30,830 bases of DNA from an uncultured Rikenellaceae bacterium (GTDB taxonomy: Bacteria; Bacteroidota; Bacteroidia; Bacteroidales; Rikenellaceae), in contig CAMRVW010000004.1 in the NCBI GenBank assembly GCA_947054185.1, forward strand, positions 1 through 30,830, given 5' to 3'. The notes beneath the pieces are model-generated. The model made no database searches, was not told where the DNA came from, and saw only the letters and a list, made by a program, of their open reading frames with translations. The translations under genes were made by a program, and so were the position numbers. This document shows, piece after piece, positions 8,227 through 17,013 of this stretch. Numbering within the stretch: position 1 is the stretch's first letter; each line of letters starts with the position of its first letter.

Positions 8227-10652
8227 TCACCTCACCTTTATAGTTAGCGTTGCAGGTCTTACCCCCTTTGCAGATGCTGTAAACGTCAAATCGCCGCTAT
8301 CTTTGCCACTGCGCACGATTGCAGTTGCCGCACCGCTGAACAAATCCATCTCAGGATTATGAAACGGCATCAGCGATGTGGGATCGCCGTTGGCCGTGGC
8401 CTCAAATGTTCCGGAGCCTGACACTGAAAATCCGACACGCCTGTTATCTGTCGGAATCACATTCCCATCCTTATCGGCAATCTGAACAGTAATGTATGCA
8501 AGGTCATCACCGTCAGCGTTGAGAGCATACCGGTCAGACCTCAAGACGATATGATGGACCCGTCCGGCTGTTCTTATGGTTTTCTCGTCCGCTTTGTTGC
8601 CGGAGACGTCATAGGCCACAACCTTTACCTCTCCCGGTTCATACCTGACATCGTTCCACATAAGCCTATAACGTGTCTGCAACGTGGAGTCACTCTTTTC
8701 ACGAAATCCATGACTTTTACCGTTTACAAACAGCTCGACCTTGGGATATGAGGTATAGACAAAAACGGGTGTCACCTGCCCCTCTCGCCCCTCCCAATTC
8801 CAATGAGGAAGAACATGCAATGTAGCCTCGGACTTATTCCAGTGAGAGCGATACAGATAATAACGGTCTTTAGGCAAAGAAGCCAGATCGACTATGCCGA
8901 ACACAGAGCTGTGACTTGGCCAGGCATCGGTATCATACGGCGATGGTTCGCCAAGGTAGTCAAACCCCGTCCATACAAACTGCCCGAGAACCCATGGTTG
9001 TTCGTCCATGTGCAAATCAATGTCGGGAGTATTGGACCAATCGCACGTTTCGTTGTCATAACCTGACGACTGATGGTCGGAGTGCCTCACCTGATTATGC
9101 TCTTTTTCAAATGATACCGGGAAATGGTACACCCCTCTTGACGAAACTGTAGAGGCGGTCTCAGAACCGAGAATCAATTTCTGGGGCAGTTTTTCATAAG
9201 CATGTCTATAATACTGCGGCTTATAATTGAACCCGGGTATGTCCAGCGAGGCTGCGAAACCATTATCCAATACGGAACCTATTTGATCCATGCCGCATGT
9301 TACAGGACGTGTCGGATCAAGTTTTCTGACCAAATCCTGCAACATTGTCAATTCGCGGACACCATCCGGCCCCCATTGGCTGGGCACTTCGTTCCCTATG
9401 GACCACATGACAACCGAGGGATTATTACGATAATGCATCACCATATTGGTGATGTCCTTTTCGGCCCAATCATTGAAAAAGGCACCGTATCCGTTAGGAG
9501 ATTTCGGGCAGAAACCCCAGTCGTCAAAAGGCTCTACCATGAGCATCATGCCAAGCTCATCGCACAGCTCAACCAGCTCAGGAGCTGGCATGTTATGCGA
9601 TGTGCGTATCGCATTTGCGCCCATATCCTTAAGCAGCTCCACCTGATGCCTCAACGCAGATTTGTTAACGGCAGCACCCAAGGGCCCAAGATCATGATGA
9701 TTACATACCCCCTTGAATTTCATTGGCTTGCCATTAAGGAAAAAACCATGTTCGGGCACATACTCAAGCTTTCTGATACCAAATCGTGTATCATAAGAGT
9801 CGACTTCACGTCCGTTGACCGAAATACGTGTCTTGGCGGTGTATAGTGCAGGGGTTTCAGTGCTCCATAAGTCGGGACTAGTGACAAGGAAATTTTGCGA
9901 ATGTATTTGTCCGTGCGACACGTAGGCCGCGTTATTCTCTGCCACCACTTTCCCGTCGGGCGAAACAATCTCGGTCAACACGTCTATTTTCTCGCCTTTG
10001 GCTGCCCCGTCAATCTCAATTTCAAGACGCACAGATGCCCTGTCGGCAGTGACGCAGGGTGTTGTCACGTATGTGCCCCATACAGGGACATGCACCCTAT
10101 CGGTATTGACAACATGCACATTACGATATATTCCGGCGCCGGGATACCATCGTGATGCCCTCTCAAAGTTTTCAAGCTCAACCACCATATCGTTGTCACC
10201 GGCGATTACAGCATCAGTCACATCAGCATAAAACGAATTGTATCCGTAAGGCCAATAGACAACCTCTTTGCCGTTAACTTTTACATGGGCATTGCTCATC
10301 GCGCCGTCAAACACAATGGTGATGTTGCGGCCTGCAGTATCAGGCACGTCAAAGGTTGTCCGGTATGTACCCTGCCCTATAAACGGCAAACCTCCGGTAC
10401 GCCCTGTCTTGACGGTCTCCTCTTTTTCACCGTTCTGCACCACGGCAACCGACTGAATATCATTGCCCTGTCAAAGGGACCATATATTGCCCAGTCATGC
10501 GGAACCCGTACTTTCTGCCACTTCGTCGAAACATCAGGGCGCCCTTTGGTAAACTCCCAACCCGTATTAAGGGTTGTTTCAGTCCTTTGGGCATGAAGGT
10601 CTAACGTAACGGCTCCCGAAAGAACCATCGCCATTATCAGATGTCTGTTCAT
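8227..10652 (-). pseudogene. Secreted GH2 beta-galactosidase with a frameshift
   Basis: Glycoside hydrolase family 2 enzyme, probably periplasmic or surface-linked, cleaving terminal beta-galactosides. Reading through one frameshift gives about 808 aa. It starts with a signal peptide (MNRHLIMAMVLSGAVTLDLHA), then the sugar-binding domain (WQKVRVPHDWAIYGPFDR), a TIM barrel with the acid/base Glu in MWSIGNEV (codon at 9388-9390) and the nucleophile Glu in LILGSETAST (codon at 9160-9162), then DUF4982-like and C-terminal GH2 beta-sandwich domains. Near 10462-10465 the frame from GPFDRA jumps to NDIQSVAVVQNGE, consistent with loss of one A from a short run. The downstream frame is otherwise intact, so this is either a recent mutation or a sequencing error. 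AT-richer than its neighbours. The exact substrate is not provable from sequence. Confidence 0.85.
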
Positions 10653-10738
10653 AATCTTACAGGGCAAATGTGTTTGTATTCATGCGGACAGCAACAAAAA
10701 GCCCCTCTGCACCGGTTCTCTTTTATACTCCCGCGTAA

Positions 10739-10767
10739 CAAAGGTAGTATAAAAAATGACTCTCAAA
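10739..10767 (-). promoter_or_regulatory. Probable promoter of the GH2 gene
   Basis: On the minus strand, TACCTTTG (10739-10746) is a perfect -7 element, and a TTTG (10764-10767) lies 17 nt upstream, a slightly short spacing. The leader to the ATG at 10652 would be about 80 nt. A 17-nt palindrome lies just upstream of the -33. Confidence 0.5.
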
Positions 10768-10784
10768 AGCATGACCCGGCTGCT

Positions 10785-10801
10785 CACAATACGGTATTGT
10801 G
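10785..10801. promoter_or_regulatory. Perfect 17-nt palindrome upstream of the GH2 promoter (operator candidate)
   Basis: CACAATAC, one central G, GTATTGTG. It lies 18 nt upstream of the GH2 -33 element, a position suited to an activator. Part of the same sequence recurs inverted at 10853-10860 (AATACCGT against ACGGTATT at 10791-10798). The remainder of the 411-nt gap 10653-11063 holds the two divergent promoters and no convincing gene. Confidence 0.45.
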
Positions 10802-10968
10802 CAATTGTTATCCGCACAACAGAAAAGCGGAGTCTTGCCGTTACAGAATCAGAATACCGTAATATGCCATCTGCCGCCCTGAGCAATATAAGTTTGTGCC
10901 GCAGGTCAAATCAGCAGCATGTTGTGCGTGGAGCGCAAAAACACTAAAAACATGTCGGACGAAATATT

Positions 10969-10997
10969 TTTGTTTTCACCGCAAAATATTACCTTTG
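10969..10997 (+). promoter_or_regulatory. Promoter of typA
   Basis: TTTG at 10969-10972, a 17-nt spacer and TACCTTTG at 10990-10997. The -7 element is perfect; the spacing is at the short end of the reported Bacteroidetes range. Transcription would begin near 11004, giving a leader of about 60 nt before ATG 11064. Confidence 0.6.
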
Positions 10998-11063
10998 CCG
11001 CATAAAATTACCCCCCGAAAGGTAAAAAAGAGCCATGCGCTCTATTTCTCATAAGACTTTAAG

Positions 11064-12881
11064 ATGCTTAAACTCAGAAACATTGCAATCATTGCCCACG
11101 TCGACCACGGCAAAACCACCCTTGTCGACAAAATGATTCTCCAGGGCAAACTTTTCCGCGAACAAGACAAGGCAGGCGACCTTATAATGGACAATAACGA
11201 CATTGAGCGCGAACGTGGTATCACCATCTTGGCAAAAAATGTCTCTGTCAAATACAAAGATTACAAAATCAACATCATAGATACCCCGGGCCACTCCGAT
11301 TTCGGCGGCGAGGTTGAACGTGTGCTCAACATGGCCGACGGCGTCATACTGCTGGTGGATGCCTTTGAGGGCACCATGCCTCAAACGCGATTCGTGCTTC
11401 AGAAGGCGCTGTCGTTAGGCAAGAAACCCATCGTGGTCATCAACAAGGTCGACAAGCAAAACTGCCGTCCCGACGAGGTGCACGAAGAGGTGTTCGACCT
11501 TATGTTCGCCCTTGGTGCCACCGAAGAACAACTCGACTTCAAGACGGTGTACGGAAGCGCCAAGCAGGGGTGGATGTCGCTCGACTGGCAAAAGCCGACA
11601 AATGACATAACCGCTCTGTTAGACCTTATCATAGAGGAGATACCCGCGCCAGCCACCGTTGAGGGCACACCGCAGATGCTCATCACCTCGCTCGAATATT
11701 CGCCCTATGTGGGACGCACCGCCATAGGTAAGCTCACACGAGGCACCTTGCGCGCCGGCATGCCTGTAACGCTTGTGGCACGTGACGGCGTCACCATGAC
11801 CAAGACCCGAATAAAAGAGCTGATGCTCTTCGAGGGCATGGGCAAAGAGAAGGTGGACGAGGTGCCATGCGGCGAGATATGCGCCCTCACAGGCATCGAC
11901 GGCTTCGAGATAGGCGACACCATTGCCGACTTCGAAAATCCTGAAGCGCTCGACCCCATAGCCATAGACGAGCCCACCATGAGCATGTTGTTCACCATCA
12001 ACGACTCGCCGTTCTATGGTCGTGACGGCAAATTCGTCACCTCGCGTCACCTCAAAGAGCGTCTCGACCGCGAGCTTGAAAAGAACCTCGCACTGCGTGT
12101 CAAGCCGGGCGAAACTGCCGACTCGTTCATAGTGTTCGGCCGCGGCGTACTCCACCTCAGTGTGCTCATAGAGACGATGCGCCGAGAGGGTTACGAGCTT
12201 CAGGTGGGCCAGCCGCGCGTGATCATCAAAGAGATAGAGGGCAAGAAATGCGAGCCTGTCGAAGAGCTGACCATAGACCTGCCCGACGAGATGTCAGGCA
12301 AGGCCATCGAGATGGTAACCAAGCGCAAAGGCTCCATGCTCGATATGGTGTCGACCGGCGAACGCACACGTCTGACCTTCGAGATACCCTCACGCGGCAT
12401 CATAGGGCTGCGCAGCAACCTGCTCACGGCAACGGCCGGCGAGGCGGTCATGGCACACCGTCTTAAAGGCTTCGAGCCATACAAAGGCCCCATAGAGATG
12501 CGCACCAACGGCTCGCTGATAGCAATGGAGACGGGCAATGCCTTTGCTTACGCCATAAACAAGCTCCAGGACAGAGGCACATTCTTCGTGGCTCCCAACG
12601 AGGAGATATATGCCGGTCAGGTGGTTGGCGAGAGCACCCGCGCAGAAGATATCGTAATCAACCTCACCAAGTCGAAAAAGCTCACCAACATGCGCGCAAG
12701 CGGCTCCGACGAGAAGACCAACATAGCCCCTCCCAAAATATTCTCGCTCGAAGAGGCACTGGAATATATCCAGGGGGACGAATATGTCGAGGTCACGCCC
12801 AAGTGCATGCGTCTGAGAAAGATACTGCTCAGCGAGATAGACCGCAAAAGAGCCTCGAACAAAATAGGAGACGAGCTCTAA
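11064..12881 (+). CDS. typA: Ribosome-associated GTPase TypA/BipA
   Basis: Translational GTPase that binds the ribosome and influences assembly and stress or cold growth. The 605-aa protein has every G motif: AHVDHGKTTL (P-loop, residues 11-20), RGITI (switch I), DTPGHSDFGGEVERV (switch II) and NKVDKQN. The EF-G-like domains follow, and the C-terminal TypA-specific domain includes EDIVINLTKSKKLTNMRASG and RLRKILLSE. Length is typical. It stands alone with its own promoter and is followed 2 nt after the stop by a very long dyad. Confidence 0.97.
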   Translation: MLKLRNIAIIAHVDHGKTTLVDKMILQGKLFREQDKAGDLIMDNNDIERERGITILAKNVSVKYKDYKINIIDTPGHSDFGGEVERVLNMADGVILLVDAFEGTMPQTRFVLQKALSLGKKPIVVINKVDKQNCRPDEVHEEVFDLMFALGATEEQLDFKTVYGSAKQGWMSLDWQKPTNDITALLDLIIEEIPAPATVEGTPQMLITSLEYSPYVGRTAIGKLTRGTLRAGMPVTLVARDGVTMTKTRIKELMLFEGMGKEKVDEVPCGEICALTGIDGFEIGDTIADFENPEALDPIAIDEPTMSMLFTINDSPFYGRDGKFVTSRHLKERLDRELEKNLALRVKPGETADSFIVFGRGVLHLSVLIETMRREGYELQVGQPRVIIKEIEGKKCEPVEELTIDLPDEMSGKAIEMVTKRKGSMLDMVSTGERTRLTFEIPSRGIIGLRSNLLTATAGEAVMAHRLKGFEPYKGPIEMRTNGSLIAMETGNAFAYAINKLQDRGTFFVAPNEEIYAGQVVGESTRAEDIVINLTKSKKLTNMRASGSDEKTNIAPPKIFSLEEALEYIQGDEYVEVTPKCMRLRKILLSEIDRKRASNKIGDEL

Positions 12882-12883
12882 AC

Positions 12884-12960
12884 CGGCGCCACACGCATAA
12901 ACGCCACTTTGACGCAACCAATACGATTGCATCAAAGTGGCGTTCGTGCATGTGGCGTTA
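12884..12960. terminator. Long dyad (34-nt arms) after typA
   Basis: Arms 12884-12917 and 12927-12960 pair along nearly their whole length with a 9-nt loop. The inner 18 bp (12900-12917 with 12927-12944) contain a single mismatch, which is a G-U pair in one RNA; the outer part has a few more non-pairing or wobble positions. It starts 2 nt after the typA stop. No T-run follows, so it is not a textbook intrinsic terminator, but its position argues for mRNA 3'-end formation. Confidence 0.6.
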
Positions 12961-13098
12961 CAGGCAGAACGCATGCGACACGCCCCATCACCTGACCAAA
13001 AACATACTAAAACGATTGCATACCACATTTTGCGCCCCCCGATGGCACAAACGCTTAATTTTCTCGACCCCAAAAGCAGAAAATCAGATAAAAATCAC

Positions 13099-13106
13099 TA
13101 ACTTTA
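13099..13106 (+). promoter_or_regulatory. Possible degenerate -7 element for leuS
   Basis: TAACTTTA differs from TAnnTTTG only at the last base and would give a leader of about 20 nt before ATG 13133, the usual spacing in this window. No TTTG is found at the -33 position, so support is weak. Confidence 0.3.
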
Positions 13107-13132
13107 CCGCTTGAAAAGAAACCCGATTAAGC

Positions 13133-15898
13133 ATGGAATACGATTTCAGGAAAATAGAACGCAAATGGCAGGAACGCTGGAAAGATGCCGGCACATACAA
13201 GGTTGTCGAAGATTCGGCCAAACCTAAATTTTACGTCCTCGACATGTTTCCTTATCCCTCTGGCGCAGGTCTTCACGTGGGCCATCCGCTGGGTTACATC
13301 GCCTCTGACATCTATTCGCGTTACAAGCGACAGAAGGGTTTCAACGTGTTGCACCCCATGGGTTACGACGCCTTCGGCCTGCCTGCCGAGCAATATGCCA
13401 TACAGACGGGACAGCACCCGCAGACAACCACCGTCAACAATATAGAGCGCTATCGCAATCAGCTCGACAAGATAGGCTTCTCGTTCGACTGGAGCCGCGA
13501 GATACGCACCTGCGACCCCGGCTATTACAAGTGGACTCAGTGGGCGTTCGAGAAGATGTTCACCCACTATTACGACAACGACACCGACAAGGCCGAGCCC
13601 ATGGAAAAGCTGATAGAACGCTTTGAAAAACAGGGCACGGAGGGTCTGAACGCCGCATGCACCGAGCCTCTTGCCTTCACTGCGACACAGTGGAGAGAGA
13701 TGGACCACGCCGAGCGCGAAAAGGTGCTCGAAAACTATCGTCTGGCCTTCAGGGCTGCCACCCAGGTCAACTGGTGTGCCGAACTGGGCACGGTGCTGGC
13801 AAACGACGAGGTCAAAGACGGCCTATCGGTAAGAGGCGGACACCCTGTCGAACAACGCCTCATGCAGCAATGGCTCCTCAGAGTCACCGCCTATGCCGAA
13901 CGCCTGCTCGCAGGGCTCGACACGCTCGAGTGGAGCGACTCGCTCAAAGAGATACAACGCAATTGGATAGGCAAATCTGTCGGTGCGCAAATGTTCTTCC
14001 CCATAGAGGGACACGAGGGCAAGCAGCTCGAAATATTCACCACACGCGCCGACACCGTCTTCGGCGTCACTTTCATGGTGCTGGCACCCGAGCACGAATG
14101 GGCCGAAAGCATATCGACACCCGACCGCCTGGCCGATGTCAAGGAATACATAGCACAAAGCAAGAAACGTTCCGAGCGCGAACGCATGGCCGACACCAAA
14201 CGCGTAAGCGGCGTATTCACCGGCGCATACTGTCTTAACCCGCTCAACGGCAAGCGCATACCCGTATATCTTGGCGATTACGTGCTGGCCGGTTACGGCA
14301 CGGGAGCCATCATGGCGGTACCCGCTCACGACAGCCGCGACTATGCTTTCGCCAAACATTTCAACCTGCCCGTAATACCCGTTGTCGACGGTGGTGACTT
14401 GAGCGAGTCGTCATACGATGCCAAGAGCGGCAAGATGATAAACTCAGAGTTTCTTGACGGGCTCGACGTCAAAGAGGCCATTCCGACAATGCTCAAAGAG
14501 ATAGAGACAAGAGGTATCGGCGCGCTGAAAGTCAACTATCGCCTGCGTGACGCCATCTTCTCGCGTCAGAGATACTGGGGCGAGCCTTTCCCTGTCTATT
14601 ACATCGACGGCATACCCCACCTTGTCGACGAAAAGTCGCTTCCGCTGGAGCTTCCCCCCATCGACAACTTCGGCCACACTGCCGACGGAGAGCCCCCGTT
14701 GGCCCGCGTCAAAGGATGGCACAACAAAGAGGGTTACCCCTATGAGCTGAGCACCATGCCCGGATTCGCCGGCTCGTCGGCCTATTACCTCAGATACATG
14801 GATCCGCACAACGACAGCGAACTGGTCAGCCGCAAGGCCAACGAATACTGGCGCAATGTCGACCTCTATGTGGGCGGCATCGAACATGCCACAGGCCACC
14901 TCATATACTCGCGTTTCTGGAACAAGTTCCTCTTCGACCTCGGTTACGTGTGCGAGAGCGAGCCGTTCAAAAAGCTGGTCAACCAGGGCATGATACAGGG
15001 GCGGTCGTCGTTCGTTTACCGCATAAAAAACAGCAACACCTTCGTCTCGGCAGGTCTCAAAGACAAGCACGACACCCAGGAGATACACGTTGATGTCAAC
15101 ATTGTCAAAAACGACATACTCGACATAGAGGCATTCCGTGCATGGCGCGACGAGTTCAAAAATGCCGAGTTTATACTCGAAGACGGCAAATATGTGTGCG
15201 GTTGGGCTGTCGAGAAGATGTCGAAGTCGATGTTCAACGTGGTCAACCCCGACAGCATCGTGGAGCATTACGGCGCCGACACTCTCAGGATATACGAGAT
15301 GTTCCTGGGCCCGCTGGAGCAGTCAAAACCGTGGGACACCAACGGCATAGACGGCGTACACAAATTCCTGCGCAAGTTCTGGAGGCTCTATTTCGCCGCC
15401 GACGGCACCCTGACGGTCACCGACGACAAAGCCGACGCCAAAGCCATGAAGGCCCTCCACAAAACCATCAGGAAGATAGGCGAAGACATCGAAAACTTCT
15501 CGTTCAACACCTCTGTGAGCGCATTCATGATATGCGTCAACGAGCTCGGCGACCTCGACTGCCACTCGCGTCAGGTGCTCGAGCCTCTGGTTGCGCTGAT
15601 ATGTCCCTTCGCACCCCACATAGCTGAAGAGATATGGGAGGCCCTGGGCATGAAAGGCAGCGCATGCGACGCGGCGTTCCCAACGTTCGACCCCGCCTAT
15701 CTTGTGGAGGCATCATTCGAATATCCGGTGTCGTTCAACGGCAAGATGCGCTTCAAGAAAGAACTGTCGCTATCGCTGAGTGAAGAGGAGGTCAAAAAAG
15801 AACTGCTTGCCGACGATATGACCCAAAAGTATCTGGCCGGCAGCACCCCCAAGAAGATCGTGTTCGTGAAAGGCAAGATCATAAACATAGTAATCTGA
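13133..15898 (+). CDS. leuS: Leucyl-tRNA synthetase
   Basis: Class I synthetase that charges tRNA-Leu. The 921-aa protein carries the HIGH-type motif HVGH at residues 48-51 (PYPSGAGLHVGHPLGY), the KMSKS loop at 695-699, and an intact CP1 editing domain with TTRADTVFGVTFMVLAPEH and GYGTGAIMAVPAHDSRDYAF. There is an extra acidic/helical segment around residues 140-200 (YYDNDTDKAEPMEKLIERF...), compatible with the long Bacteroidetes enzymes. The anticodon-binding and C-terminal domains are complete. ATG 13133 gives the expected N-terminus (MEYDFRKIERKWQERW). Confidence 0.97.
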   Translation: MEYDFRKIERKWQERWKDAGTYKVVEDSAKPKFYVLDMFPYPSGAGLHVGHPLGYIASDIYSRYKRQKGFNVLHPMGYDAFGLPAEQYAIQTGQHPQTTTVNNIERYRNQLDKIGFSFDWSREIRTCDPGYYKWTQWAFEKMFTHYYDNDTDKAEPMEKLIERFEKQGTEGLNAACTEPLAFTATQWREMDHAEREKVLENYRLAFRAATQVNWCAELGTVLANDEVKDGLSVRGGHPVEQRLMQQWLLRVTAYAERLLAGLDTLEWSDSLKEIQRNWIGKSVGAQMFFPIEGHEGKQLEIFTTRADTVFGVTFMVLAPEHEWAESISTPDRLADVKEYIAQSKKRSERERMADTKRVSGVFTGAYCLNPLNGKRIPVYLGDYVLAGYGTGAIMAVPAHDSRDYAFAKHFNLPVIPVVDGGDLSESSYDAKSGKMINSEFLDGLDVKEAIPTMLKEIETRGIGALKVNYRLRDAIFSRQRYWGEPFPVYYIDGIPHLVDEKSLPLELPPIDNFGHTADGEPPLARVKGWHNKEGYPYELSTMPGFAGSSAYYLRYMDPHNDSELVSRKANEYWRNVDLYVGGIEHATGHLIYSRFWNKFLFDLGYVCESEPFKKLVNQGMIQGRSSFVYRIKNSNTFVSAGLKDKHDTQEIHVDVNIVKNDILDIEAFRAWRDEFKNAEFILEDGKYVCGWAVEKMSKSMFNVVNPDSIVEHYGADTLRIYEMFLGPLEQSKPWDTNGIDGVHKFLRKFWRLYFAADGTLTVTDDKADAKAMKALHKTIRKIGEDIENFSFNTSVSAFMICVNELGDLDCHSRQVLEPLVALICPFAPHIAEEIWEALGMKGSACDAAFPTFDPAYLVEASFEYPVSFNGKMRFKKELSLSLSEEEVKKELLADDMTQKYLAGSTPKKIVFVKGKIINIVI

Positions 15899-16094
15899 CG
15901 ACCACTTAACGGCTTGGAGCGACCGCCGTGGACTTGTTTTTGTCACACGCCGCTTCTGGCAACAAGAGACACGACCATACGAGAATAGCCCATGATGATG
16001 AGATTACGCCATTGCTGCAATACCGACAGATGTCCTAACCGACATGGTAACGTCGAGGCCGGCATCTTGACAATAATTATTAACGCACACAACC
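15899..16094. other. Intergenic stretch between leuS and the yitT-like gene
   Basis: No ORF, tRNA or consensus -33/-7 promoter is visible in these 196 nt. A small inverted repeat, ATGTC/GACAT, lies near 16030-16045. A promoter for the following five-gene run probably lies here but I cannot point to it. Confidence 0.4.
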
Positions 16095-17003
16095 ATGCCA
16101 AACTTAAAAGTAAAATTGACTCGCAAGCAGATACTCTCTGAGATCAGAGCCTATATCATAATGACTTTCGGTCTTACGATATATGCTTTTGCGTGGATTG
16201 CCATAATTACTCCTGCCAAATTCATCGGCGGCGGCATTCCGGGTGTCAGTACCCTCATAGTGGAGGCCACCAACGGATTCCTTGAAATGGGTACCATCTA
16301 TTTCGGCATCAACGCCATACTTCTGTTAGTGGCGCTGGTGGTCATAGGGCCTGCTTTCGGCATAAAGACAGTCTATGCCATGTGTTATATGTCACTGGCA
16401 CTCTCTGTTCTGCCCAGCATCGTATCACCCGATCTGGTGGGCCTGCAAGACGACAAGCTGCTCTCGGCCATCCTCGGCGGCGCACTCTGCGGTCTGGGCA
16501 TCGGCATATGCTTCAGTCAGGGAGGAAGCACCGGCGGCACCGACATCATAGCCATGATAGTCAACAAATATCACAACGTAAGCCTCGGCAAAGTGATAAT
16601 GTTGTGCGATGTGATCATCATAGGCTGCTCTTTCTTCATTTATCACAACATTTCGGCAATAATTTACGGTTATGTAACGTTGGGATTAACAGGATATACC
16701 ATAGACGCCGTGTTGCAGGGTAACCGCCAGTCGTGCCAGCTCATGGTCATATCGAAAAACTATCCTCAGATTGCCGACACGATAGTAAGCAACGCCCACC
16801 GCGGAGTGACCGTGCTCGACGGCTCGGGATGGTACACCAAAAACCCGCAAAAGATACTCATGATCTTCTGCCGCCGCAACGAATCGACCGCAATATGCCG
16901 TATAATCAAAGAGAAAGACCCCGACGCCTTCATCTCTAATGCGGCAATATCGGGCGTTTACGGCAACGGTTTTGAAAACCTGAAGCTAAAGCAGAAACAA
17001 TAA
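16095..17003 (+). CDS. YitT-family membrane protein (DUF161/DUF2179)
   Basis: A 302-aa inner-membrane protein. After a short basic N-terminus it has about five hydrophobic segments, including the conserved PAKFIGGGIPGVSTLI loop and ICFSQGGSTGGTDIIAMIVNKY, both hallmarks of the YitT/DUF161 family, followed from about residue 215 by a soluble DUF2179 domain (VISKNYPQIADTIVSNAHRGVTVLDGSGWYTK). Function is unknown; transport or signalling roles have been suggested for relatives. It is the first gene of a tightly spaced run: the M23 peptidase gene starts 10 nt downstream. Confidence 0.92.
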   Translation: MPNLKVKLTRKQILSEIRAYIIMTFGLTIYAFAWIAIITPAKFIGGGIPGVSTLIVEATNGFLEMGTIYFGINAILLLVALVVIGPAFGIKTVYAMCYMSLALSVLPSIVSPDLVGLQDDKLLSAILGGALCGLGIGICFSQGGSTGGTDIIAMIVNKYHNVSLGKVIMLCDVIIIGCSFFIYHNISAIIYGYVTLGLTGYTIDAVLQGNRQSCQLMVISKNYPQIADTIVSNAHRGVTVLDGSGWYTKNPQKILMIFCRRNESTAICRIIKEKDPDAFISNAAISGVYGNGFENLKLKQKQ

Positions 17004-17013
17004 ACATTACACG

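Noticed and set aside
10680..10886. 68-codon minus-strand ORF upstream of the GH2 gene
   Set aside because: It covers the predicted GH2 promoter and palindrome, has no family resemblance and an unlikely composition.
16067..16080. TTGACA followed by AT-rich sequence before the yitT-like gene, resembling a sigma70 -35 box
   Set aside because: Bacteroidetes primary sigma factors use TTTG/TAnnTTTG, and the -10 position would fall on or past the start codon.
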